Both the position numbers and the translations under genes were made by a program. From positions 1 to 6,362 of the forward strand of contig JAOUPZ010000189.1 in NCBI GenBank assembly GCA_029879595.1: a stretch of 6,362 bases of DNA, read 5' to 3'. This document shows, in pieces, positions 1 to 5,436 of this stretch; the first letter of the stretch is position 1, and each line of letters opens with the position of its first letter. The notes beneath the pieces are model-generated. The model searched no databases and had not been told where the DNA came from. It saw only the letters and a program-made list of their open reading frames with translations. This DNA comes from Deltaproteobacteria bacterium (lineage in GTDB: Bacteria > SAR324 > JACQKK01).

Positions 1-128
1 TGCGCCCTGCTCCCCAGGCGGGAGCTGCCCGGTGCGGTAGTGCGCCCTGCTCCCCAGGTGGGAGCTGCCCGGTGCGGTAGTGCGCCCTGCTCCCCAGGTG
101 GGAGCTGCCCGGTGCGGTAGTGCGCCCT
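1..128. repeat. 40-bp tandem repeat array, three full units plus an 8-bp partial unit
   Basis: Units occupy 1-40, 41-80 and 81-120, and the first 8 bases recur at 121-128. The three units differ at one base only (C at 19, T at 59 and 99). There is no spacer between units, so this is not a CRISPR array. The unit length is not a multiple of three and no convincing ORF crosses it, so it is not a protein repeat. Each unit holds a perfect 6-bp inverted repeat, GCTCCC/GGGAGC (9-14 with 20-25 in unit 1). A second possible RNA hairpin spans each junction (31-36 with 41-46, including G-U pairs, loop GTAG). The array touches the window edge, so its full length is unknown. Function is unknown; near-identity suggests recent expansion by slippage. 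Confidence 0.95.
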
Positions 129-139
129 CCGGCCGGAGG
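126..139. other. 14-bp perfect palindrome at the repeat/leader boundary
   Basis: CCTCCGGCCGGAGG reads the same on both strands and begins just where the 40-bp array breaks off. It could be a protein-binding dyad or the residue of a hairpin that ends the array. It has no T-run after it, so it does not look like an intrinsic terminator. No function can be assigned from sequence alone. Confidence 0.4.
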
Positions 140-174
140 CAGGAAAATCGGTATTGTCAGGAAGTTTTAAATCC

Positions 175-192
175 GCCCGGTGGAGTCCGGGC
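175..192 (+). promoter_or_regulatory. GGA-loop hairpin 1 in flagellin leader (candidate CsrA site)
   Basis: A perfect 6-bp stem GCCCGG/CCGGGC (175-180 with 187-192) encloses the loop TGGAGT. GGA displayed in a hairpin loop is the core of known CsrA/RsmA binding sites, and CsrA represses flagellin translation in Bacillus subtilis and Campylobacter. It acts here only if transcription starts upstream of about 175, which I cannot show. Short GC-rich stems also occur by chance in DNA of this composition. Confidence 0.3.
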
Positions 193-219
193 CAAAGGGT
201 CAACGGGTGGAAGAGCCTG

Positions 220-249
220 TTGCATGGCTGGAAGCCATATATTTATAAA
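220..249 (+). promoter_or_regulatory. weak sigma-70-like promoter candidate upstream of flagellin 1
   Basis: The leader contains one sharply AT-rich patch (237-250) in otherwise GC-rich DNA. Within it TATAAA at 244-249 matches the -10 consensus at 5 of 6 positions. A poor -35 (TTGCAT, 220-225) lies 18 bp upstream. Transcription would then start near 256, inside the first of two adjacent inverted repeats. No good sigma-28 match was found, although that factor usually drives flagellin genes. This is a candidate only; a start inside or upstream of the repeat array is equally possible. Confidence 0.22.
224..238 (+). promoter_or_regulatory. GGA-loop hairpin 2 in flagellin leader (candidate CsrA site)
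   Basis: ATGGCT/AGCCAT (224-229 with 233-238) forms a perfect 6-bp stem whose entire loop is GGA. It is the second GGA-in-loop structure upstream of the same gene. If the weak promoter at 220-249 is the real one, this element would lie in the promoter and not in the RNA, so the two readings exclude each other. Confidence 0.3.
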
Positions 250-253
250 TCAT

Positions 254-289
254 GGCCGGTAACGACAACCGGCCGCCCCATGATGGGGC
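254..289 (+). promoter_or_regulatory. two directly adjacent hairpins in flagellin 1 leader
   Basis: The first stem is GGCCGGT/ACCGGCC (254-260 with 268-274, 7 bp, 7-nt loop). The second begins at the next base: GCCCCA/TGGGGC (275-280 with 284-289, 6 bp, TGA loop). Both are perfect, and abutting helices can stack coaxially. They end 17 nt before the ribosome-binding site. There is no T-tract, so termination is unlikely. An mRNA-stabilising 5' structure or an operator pair overlapping the promoter is plausible. Confidence 0.45.
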
Positions 290-296
290 GAATCAG

Positions 297-317
297 GCGA
301 CAAGCTGAGGAGGTCGC
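297..317 (+). promoter_or_regulatory. ribosome-binding site of flagellin 1, held in the loop of a small hairpin
   Basis: GAGGAGGT at 307-314 lies 7 nt before the ATG at 322. It is the strongest Shine-Dalgarno in the window and decides the start of flagellin 1. Flanking GCGAC (297-301) and GTCGC (313-317) can pair, placing GAGGAG in an 11-nt loop. A GGA in a loop on the Shine-Dalgarno is the usual geometry of a repressing CsrA site. The Shine-Dalgarno call is firm; the hairpin and its regulatory role are inference. Confidence 0.6.
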
Positions 318-321
318 GAAA

Positions 322-1776
322 ATGGTACTGCGAATCAACCACAACATAGCCGTGATGACCGCTCACCGCCATGTGCGGGAAAACAGTGACGAACTAATCC
401 GATCACTGGAAAAGCTTTCATCCGGCATGAAAATCAACCGGGCCGCCGATGGCGCATCGGGGCTGATCATCTCCGAGCAGATGCGCGCCCAGGTCTCCGG
501 TATCAAGCAGGCCATCGACAACTCGGAGGTGGCAACCGGAATGGTGCAGACCACCGAGGCCGCCCTGAACGAGGTCAACAAACTGCTGGTAAAAATCCGG
601 CAGCTGGCCACCCATGCGGCCAACGACGGCGCCAACGACTCGGTAATGCTCAAGGCCGATCAGTTCGAGATCCGAAACGCTCTGGATACCATCGACCGGA
701 TCACCTTCAGCACCCAGTTCGGCAACAAGCGCCTGCTGGACGGCAGCCAGGGAGCCAACGGCTTAACCAACGGGGAGGGGCTGGAGTTCATGAAGGCCAG
801 CCACAAGACCAAGCCCTCGCCGGCCACCGGATATGATGTGCATGTCACGGCGCTGCCCAGCAGGGCCTATGTGATGGGCGAGACCCCCCTGGACCAGGAA
901 GCCATCAATGCCGGCGAGACGCTGACCATCGCCGAGGGCGGCAGGACCGTTTCCTTTACCGCCCGCAGGAATGAAAGCGTATCCCAGGCCGTGGGCCGGC
1001 TGAAGAACGAGATCGAAACCATCGGCCTGGACCTGGATCTGGAGGCCGATGAAGAGGGTTATCTGCGCCTGACGCACAAGAACTTCGGCAGCGACCATAC
1101 CTTCATGGTAGCCTCGTCCACCCCGGGCATTCTGTCCGCCGAGGCCGGCGTGATGGAAAAAGCCAACCGGGGGCAGGACATCCGGGGAACCATTGACGGC
1201 TACGCCGCCCACGGCAAGGGCCGCGAGCTGACCGGGGGCGAAGGCGCACCGGTGGAGGATATCACCGTGAGGTACACAGGCAATGTCACCAGCGCGGAAG
1301 GTGATACCGATCCCGGCTCGGCCGTGGGAAGGGTCAGCATCTACCAGAACTCTTTGACCTTCCAGGTGGGAGGCAATGTGGGTCAGCAGGTCAAGGTGTC
1401 GCTCAACAGCACCAACACCCGCACCCTGGGCCGGGGCGTCAAGAACGCCAGCGGCTTCAAGAGCCTCAGGGATATCTCGGTGGACACGCCGGATAAGGCG
1501 GCCGACGTGATGAGGGTCGTGGAAAAGGCGATCAACGATGTCACCACCAACCGCGCCGAACTGGGAGCATTCCAGAAGAACACCCTGGAGAGCAACCTCA
1601 CCCAGCTGAAGATCGCGGAAGAGAACCTGACAAGTGCGGAATCGGTGATCCGTGACGCCGACATGGCCCAGGCCATGGCCGACTACACACGAAACTCGAT
1701 TTTGATGCAGTCTTCCTCGGCCATGATGGCCCAGGCAAACCAGATATCCAGAACGGTGTTGTCGCTGCTGGATTGA
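322..1776 (+). CDS. fliC: flagellin (filament subunit), first of the cluster
   Basis: This encodes a 484-residue flagellin, the filament subunit exported through the flagellar type III apparatus. The N-terminal D0/D1 region is canonical: MVLRINHNIA at residues 1-10, KLSSGMKINRAADGASGL at 31-48, then helices to KRLLDG at 136-141. The C-terminal signature SVIRDADMAQ (441-450) and the ending QANQISRTVLSLLD are also canonical. Residues about 142-330 form the long middle domain, with a flagellin IN-like stretch (TLTIAEGGRTV, 201-211) and a DIRGTIDG motif (286-293). LTFQVGGN sits at 345-352. There are no cysteines. The open frame runs upstream to an ATG at 154, but the strong Shine-Dalgarno at 307-314 and flagellin homology beginning at 322 fix the start. 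One oddity is ADGASGL where most flagellins have ADDxAGL. A gap of 38 bp leads to the next gene, so co-transcription is likely. Confidence 0.96.
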   Translation: MVLRINHNIAVMTAHRHVRENSDELIRSLEKLSSGMKINRAADGASGLIISEQMRAQVSGIKQAIDNSEVATGMVQTTEAALNEVNKLLVKIRQLATHAANDGANDSVMLKADQFEIRNALDTIDRITFSTQFGNKRLLDGSQGANGLTNGEGLEFMKASHKTKPSPATGYDVHVTALPSRAYVMGETPLDQEAINAGETLTIAEGGRTVSFTARRNESVSQAVGRLKNEIETIGLDLDLEADEEGYLRLTHKNFGSDHTFMVASSTPGILSAEAGVMEKANRGQDIRGTIDGYAAHGKGRELTGGEGAPVEDITVRYTGNVTSAEGDTDPGSAVGRVSIYQNSLTFQVGGNVGQQVKVSLNSTNTRTLGRGVKNASGFKSLRDISVDTPDKAADVMRVVEKAINDVTTNRAELGAFQKNTLESNLTQLKIAEENLTSAESVIRDADMAQAMADYTRNSILMQSSSAMMAQANQISRTVLSLLD

Positions 1777-1794
1777 TGTAGCGTCCCAACGAAA

Positions 1795-1809
1795 CTCAGG
1801 GAGCTTGAG
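1795..1809 (+). promoter_or_regulatory. hairpin with the Shine-Dalgarno GGA in its loop, before the flagellin-like gene
   Basis: CTCAG (1795-1799) can pair with TTGAG (1805-1809, one G-U pair), leaving the loop GGAGC. The loop contains part of AGGGAG (1798-1803), the best Shine-Dalgarno for the ATG at 1815 (11-nt spacing). This repeats, in a 38-bp intergenic gap, the GGA-in-loop arrangement seen before flagellin 1. The stem is short, so the claim is modest. Confidence 0.3.
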
Positions 1810-1814
1810 AGAAA

Positions 1815-3326
1815 ATGAACATGATAATACGGGGAACGGATCAGGCGCTCCGCTTCGAACGGAGATCCACCCAGAAAAAAAACAGCCTCCGGAAATCCAC
1901 CAGCGACCCCAGGGAGGACAAACCGCGCGACCAGGCCGATGAACACTCCAAGGTGGTCAGTCTGTCGGAGAAGAACAAACGCGGCGATCTGTTCGACCTG
2001 CACAAGTCCATCCGCCTTGCCGAGGAACTTCAGGCGCTGGCCTCACTGGCGTCCGAAGGGCTGGGCAGGGCCCGGGAAACCGTGTCCACCCTCATCGACC
2101 GGTTCGATATGTGCCGGGAGAAACACCCAGGCGGGCAGAGCGTTGAAAATCCGCCCTGGATCGGCGAACTGCTGAAAAGGCTGGACGGCGTAGCGGATGA
2201 AACGCGCTACGGCTCCAAAAGGCTGCTGGACGGAACCTTCGGCTGCACCGGAGCCACGGTGGGCGACGGGCTGTACTATGTGGGCGCCAGCGGGCAGACA
2301 CGCTCCTCGCCCCCGGAGGGCTACGAGGTGCGGCTGGAACAAGAACCCCGCAGAACAACCCTGCTGGGGCAGATCCCTTTGGAAAAGGCCCTGGCCTCCG
2401 GGCCGGTGGACCTGACTCTCGAGGAGGGCGGAACCAGGGTCCGCTGCCATTCCGACAAGGGAGTCTCCCCCCAGTCGTCGCTGGATGGCCTGCGCCGGGC
2501 CATTGCCCAGGGCGGACTGCCTCTCAACGCCGAGCTGACCAGCGAGGGAAGGCTGCTGGTGCAGCACCGGATGTTTGGAGCGGGCTTTGGGTTCAGGGCC
2601 TCATCCTCCATAGGAGGAGTGCTTTCGCAGCTTCCCGACCGGATGCAATGGATCGAAAACGGCGGGGATATAGCCGGAACCATGAACGGCGAACCGGCCT
2701 GCGGATGTGGACAGACGCTAACCGGACGGAATGGGAACCCCACCACCGAAGGCCTGGTGGTCCGCTATACGGGCCTGCCCTTCACCGGGAAAAACGCCCT
2801 GATCAAACGCCGGGTCCGCAACGCGATGGAAAATGACATGTTCGTGGGCCGGGTGACGGTAGCCTGTAACGCCCTGCCCATCACCACAGGTGCTGGAGCC
2901 CGGGGCCTGCAGCGCCTGAGACTGGATTCGGTGCGGCCGGCTGACCTGGGCCGGGCCCGGAATACCCTGAGCGGCATGAAATGCCTGGCCGATATCAGCA
3001 CCGGCAGTACGGCCCATATAACCGATTCGATGAAAATCGCCCGGGGCGCCCTGGCCGATATTGATGATAATATCAGCCGACTGAAAGTGGCCTTTTCGGA
3101 TGATTTTTACCATGAGCTTTCCCTGCTGCGGGTAAAGGCGCAAAATATTGACGCCTCATCACCGGATCAGTTGAAACTGCCCATGCTGCGCCTTGCCGTC
3201 TCATCGCTGGTCGGCAGGATCCGCTCCGATGCCCGGTCAGCCCTGAACGCCCAGATGATACCCGTCAGGGGGGCGATGCACGGACTACTGGGTGAGGACG
3301 CGAACCAAAACGTGAGACTGCCATGA
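1815..3326 (+). CDS. divergent flagellin-like protein with degenerate D0/D1 ends
   Basis: This 503-residue protein is collinear with both neighbouring flagellins almost residue for residue. The middle domain is well kept: KRLLDG at 135-140, TLEEGG at 201-206, GGDIAGTMNGEP at 283-294, GLVVRYTG at 313-320. The ends are not. The RLSSG...ADDPSGL block is replaced by a basic, polar stretch (about residues 15-58). The C-terminal IRDAD block is gone, leaving only traces such as ALNAQ (476-480) and LL (491-492). It has seven cysteines (100, 144, 211, 296, 298, 351, 390); the two neighbours have none. The start is ambiguous: ATG 1815 has AGGGAG at 11 nt, while Met3 (ATG 1821) has GAGAG at 9 nt and gives MIIR, matching the MTLR start of flagellin 3. 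The stop overlaps the next start. The intact frame argues against a pseudogene. Function is unknown; missing D0 signatures make normal filament assembly unlikely. Confidence 0.85.
   Translation: MNMIIRGTDQALRFERRSTQKKNSLRKSTSDPREDKPRDQADEHSKVVSLSEKNKRGDLFDLHKSIRLAEELQALASLASEGLGRARETVSTLIDRFDMCREKHPGGQSVENPPWIGELLKRLDGVADETRYGSKRLLDGTFGCTGATVGDGLYYVGASGQTRSSPPEGYEVRLEQEPRRTTLLGQIPLEKALASGPVDLTLEEGGTRVRCHSDKGVSPQSSLDGLRRAIAQGGLPLNAELTSEGRLLVQHRMFGAGFGFRASSSIGGVLSQLPDRMQWIENGGDIAGTMNGEPACGCGQTLTGRNGNPTTEGLVVRYTGLPFTGKNALIKRRVRNAMENDMFVGRVTVACNALPITTGAGARGLQRLRLDSVRPADLGRARNTLSGMKCLADISTGSTAHITDSMKIARGALADIDDNISRLKVAFSDDFYHELSLLRVKAQNIDASSPDQLKLPMLRLAVSSLVGRIRSDARSALNAQMIPVRGAMHGLLGEDANQNVRLP
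3323..3326 (+). other. ATGA stop/start overlap coupling the flagellin-like gene to flagellin 3
   Basis: The TGA stop of the flagellin-like gene (3324-3326) overlaps the ATG of flagellin 3 (3323-3325). No strong Shine-Dalgarno precedes this ATG; the best nearby purine-rich runs are GTGAGGAC (3292-3299) and GTGAGA (3312-3317). Such overlaps commonly let a terminating ribosome restart, tying the output of the second protein to translation of the first. Confidence 0.85.
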
Positions 3327-4807
3327 CTCTGAGAATAAACACCAATATCCCGGCCATGAAGGTTTCCCGGCACCTTTCCAACACGGAAAAGAAGCTGGCC
3401 GAGTCGCTGATTAGGCTCTCCTCAGGGTTCAAGATAAACAAGGGGGCCGATGATCCCTCCGGGCTGGTGATATCCGAGCAGATGCGGGCTCAGATCGCCG
3501 GTATTCAGCAGGCCATCGAGAACTCCGAGGTGGCTTCCAGCATGGTCCAGACCGCCGAGTCGGCCCTGAACGAGGTCAACAAGCTCCTGCTGAGGATGCG
3601 CGAGCTGTCCCTGCACGCCGCCAACGAGGGCGCAAACGACATCAAGGCCATTGAGGCGGACCAGACGGAAGTGGAGGACATCCTGGACTCCATCGGGCTG
3701 ATATCCCGCAACACCGAGTGGGGCAACCGCAAACTGCTGGATGGCTCCACCGGGGCCACCGGAGAGGCCATCGGCGACGGCATGACCTTCCTGCGCGCCA
3801 ATGAGAACACCGTGAGCTCCCCCAACGAGGGCTATCAGGTGGAGATAACCCGCGTGGCCACCCGGGCCTACATGGCGGGAGATGAGGAGATAGACGAATC
3901 GAACCTGCCCGGGATGAGAATCACCCTGTACGAAGGCGGCAAGACCGTGCAGCTGAACGCCAGGGACAATGACACCCCGATCAGCTTCTTCGGCAGGCTG
4001 CGCGCCGCCGTGGATGAGGCCGGTCTCAAACTCGACCTTTTTCTCAGCCCTGACAACACCCTGACGGTTGTGCACCGGGAATACGGAAGTCAGAACTCGT
4101 TCCAGGCTGCAAGCTCCATCGCCGGAGTGCTTTCCGAGGACGGCGGTGTGGTCGAGGCGGCCATTCCCGGTGAGGACGTGGCGGGAACCATCAATGGCGA
4201 GGGAGCCACCGGAAGGGGGCAGGTGCTGACCGGAAACGAGGGGAACGTAAACACAGACGGCCTGTCCATCCGCTATTCCGGCCCCCTGACCGATACGGGG
4301 CTGAGAGACCCCCAGGGCAATCCGGTGCTGGAACGCACCCCCCAAACCGGCCAGGCGGGGGCAGTCCATGTTTTCAACAACGCCCTGGAATTTCAGGTGG
4401 GCGGAAACGCCGATCAGTCCCTCTCGGTGCTGATGCCCTTCGTCAGGCCGGATCACATGGGCCGGGAGGTGGAAACCGTTTCGGGATACGACGGACTGAT
4501 TGGAATAAACCTGCGCTCCCCCCAGGGGGCCCGGGACGCCATCAGGCTCATAGATTCGGCCATCGACGATTTGACCCTGAGCCGGGGCAAGCTGGGAGCG
4601 TTTCACCGCAACAACCTGGACAGCCATATCGCCACGCTGCGGGTGACCGCGGAAAACCTCATGGCGGCTGAATCTACCATCAGGGACGCGGACGTGGCCA
4701 AGGAAGTGGCCGAATATACGAAAAACAGAATTCTGTTTGATACCGGCATGGCCATGGCGGCCCAGGCCAACCAGGTGCCGGCGAACGTGATCAAGCTGAT
4801 ACAATGA
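3323..4807 (+). CDS. fliC: flagellin (filament subunit), third gene of the cluster
   Basis: This encodes a 494-residue flagellin with all classic end signatures. D0/D1 opens MTLRINTNIPAM (1-12), then RLSSGFKINKGADDPSGLVI (31-50), and reaches RKLLDG at 136-141. The C-terminus has STIRDADVAKEVAEY (451-465) and QANQVPANVIKLIQ (481-494). The middle domain (about 142-345) includes ITLYEGGKTV (200-209) and EDVAGTINGE (284-293), then GLSIRYSG (313-320) and LEFQVGGN (355-362). It has no cysteines. Compared with flagellin 1 it is close in D0/D1 and clearly diverged in the middle domain, so the two are paralogues and not recent copies. Translation probably depends partly on coupling to the gene upstream. 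The organism may build a filament from more than one flagellin, as many bacteria do; which one dominates cannot be told from sequence. Confidence 0.97.
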   Translation: MTLRINTNIPAMKVSRHLSNTEKKLAESLIRLSSGFKINKGADDPSGLVISEQMRAQIAGIQQAIENSEVASSMVQTAESALNEVNKLLLRMRELSLHAANEGANDIKAIEADQTEVEDILDSIGLISRNTEWGNRKLLDGSTGATGEAIGDGMTFLRANENTVSSPNEGYQVEITRVATRAYMAGDEEIDESNLPGMRITLYEGGKTVQLNARDNDTPISFFGRLRAAVDEAGLKLDLFLSPDNTLTVVHREYGSQNSFQAASSIAGVLSEDGGVVEAAIPGEDVAGTINGEGATGRGQVLTGNEGNVNTDGLSIRYSGPLTDTGLRDPQGNPVLERTPQTGQAGAVHVFNNALEFQVGGNADQSLSVLMPFVRPDHMGREVETVSGYDGLIGINLRSPQGARDAIRLIDSAIDDLTLSRGKLGAFHRNNLDSHIATLRVTAENLMAAESTIRDADVAKEVAEYTKNRILFDTGMAMAAQANQVPANVIKLIQ

Positions 4808-4884
4808 TAAGGGGATAAACCATCCGTCCAGCCTCCTGAGCAGGAACGGAACCACCAAAAGCGGACGGAACGGAGAAAGAAACC
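4808..4884 (+). other. intergenic gap between flagellin 3 and the lipoprotein gene, with a weak dyad
   Basis: The 77-bp gap contains the inverted repeat TCCGTCC/GGACGGA (4823-4829 with 4863-4869, 33-nt loop). Inside it is a smaller TCCTG/CAGGA dyad (4834-4838 with 4841-4845). No T-run follows either, so I cannot call an intrinsic terminator. Whether the flagellin transcript ends here or reads into the lipoprotein gene is open. GGAG at 4872-4875 is the Shine-Dalgarno of the lipoprotein gene, 9 nt before its ATG. No convincing promoter is visible. Confidence 0.35.
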
Positions 4885-5346
4885 ATGGAATTGCACTCAC
4901 TGAAAACCGCACCGGCAAATGGCCGGCTCGGACGCATGGCGGCAGGGATGGCGCTGCTGATGATCCTGGCAATGCTGGCGGGATGCACCCCCCAGCAACT
5001 GATACGCCAGGGACCGGGGCAGACCTGCGCGGAGGAAAGAATGTCCCTGGCCTACGCCCTGTACAACGAGGCCCGGGGCCAACTGGCCCAGCACTTCCGC
5101 ACCAGGACCGAGTCCAGCCTGGAAAAAGCCTTCCAGGCCAGCGTGGATTCATCCCTGCTGGCGCGCACGGCCCGGAACTGTGAAAGCTTCGATCTTTTGA
5201 TCAAGCGCGAGGCCATCAACCTGATCCGCATCAACCGGCTGTTCCAGACCCTGGTGATCAGCAATATGCGAGACCAGGATCCGGGAGTGGTGGCCGGGCT
5301 GTACGGTGATGAATACCGGGAGATTTTCCGTAATGACATCCGCTGA
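4885..5346 (+). CDS. small predicted lipoprotein, unknown function
   Basis: The protein has 153 residues. The N-terminus carries a lipoprotein signal: a basic region (R14, R17), a hydrophobic stretch at about residues 18-33, and the lipobox LAGC with Cys34 as the predicted lipidated residue. Thr follows the cysteine, not Asp, which favours sorting to the outer membrane in a diderm. The mature part (about 120 residues) looks largely helical and charged. It contains two further cysteines (48 and 98) that could form a disulfide. An alternative start at Met18 would also give a signal peptide, but GGAG at 4872-4875 supports the start chosen. I recognise no family. It sits between flagellins and mnmE in the same direction, 80 bp before mnmE. 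A link to motility is possible, but nothing in the sequence shows it. Confidence 0.85.
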   Translation: MELHSLKTAPANGRLGRMAAGMALLMILAMLAGCTPQQLIRQGPGQTCAEERMSLAYALYNEARGQLAQHFRTRTESSLEKAFQASVDSSLLARTARNCESFDLLIKREAINLIRINRLFQTLVISNMRDQDPGVVAGLYGDEYREIFRNDIR

Positions 5347-5358
5347 GCGGCAGGCGAA

Positions 5359-5436
5359 ATGAAACTACACCGCGCCGCGGAAACGCCGGCGGAGCTTGCG
5401 GGAAGAACAATGCAGGAAAGAACCGGATGCGCATAA
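5359..5436 (+). CDS. possible 25-codon small ORF overlapping the mnmE start
   Basis: An ATG at 5359 opens a 25-codon frame ending in TAA at 5434-5436, so it overlaps the first 10 bases of mnmE in another frame. A second in-frame ATG at 5410 would give an 8-codon version. The only Shine-Dalgarno-like sequence before 5359 is a weak CAGG. The peptide (starting MKLHRAAETP) has no recognisable motif. It could couple translation to mnmE or be chance; chance is more likely. Confidence 0.15.
   Translation: MKLHRAAETPAELAGRTMQERTGCA

Noticed and set aside
1..128. CRISPR array
   Set aside because: The units are contiguous without spacers.
208..224. Sigma-54 promoter (TGG at 208-210, TTGCA at 220-224)
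   Set aside because: The GG and GC elements are 11 bp apart and not 10, and the -24 element lacks the GGCAC core. Sigma-54 tolerates spacing changes poorly.
80..262. 60-codon plus-strand ORF starting in the tandem array
   Set aside because: It crosses from the repeat into the leader, has no Shine-Dalgarno of note, no motif, and overlaps several inverted repeats.
255..262. Sigma-28 -10 element (GCCGGTAA resembles GCCGATAA)
   Set aside because: No TAAA-like -35 element lies about 15 bp upstream, and these bases are already part of a perfect inverted repeat.
154..321. N-terminal extension of flagellin 1 by 56 codons from ATG 154
   Set aside because: The extension has no flagellin similarity, lies over the hairpin-rich leader, and the strong Shine-Dalgarno at 307-314 points to ATG 322, where the conserved flagellin N-terminus begins.
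1815..3326. Calling the middle gene a pseudogene
   Set aside because: The frame is open for 503 codons, matches its paralogues end to end without frameshift, and overlaps the next start codon. Decay at the protein ends alone is not evidence of a broken gene.
3422..5152. 576-codon open frame on the minus strand across flagellin 3 and the lipoprotein
   Set aside because: It lies antisense to two well supported genes and its translation shows no recognisable domain. Long antisense frames are expected opposite GC-rich codons.
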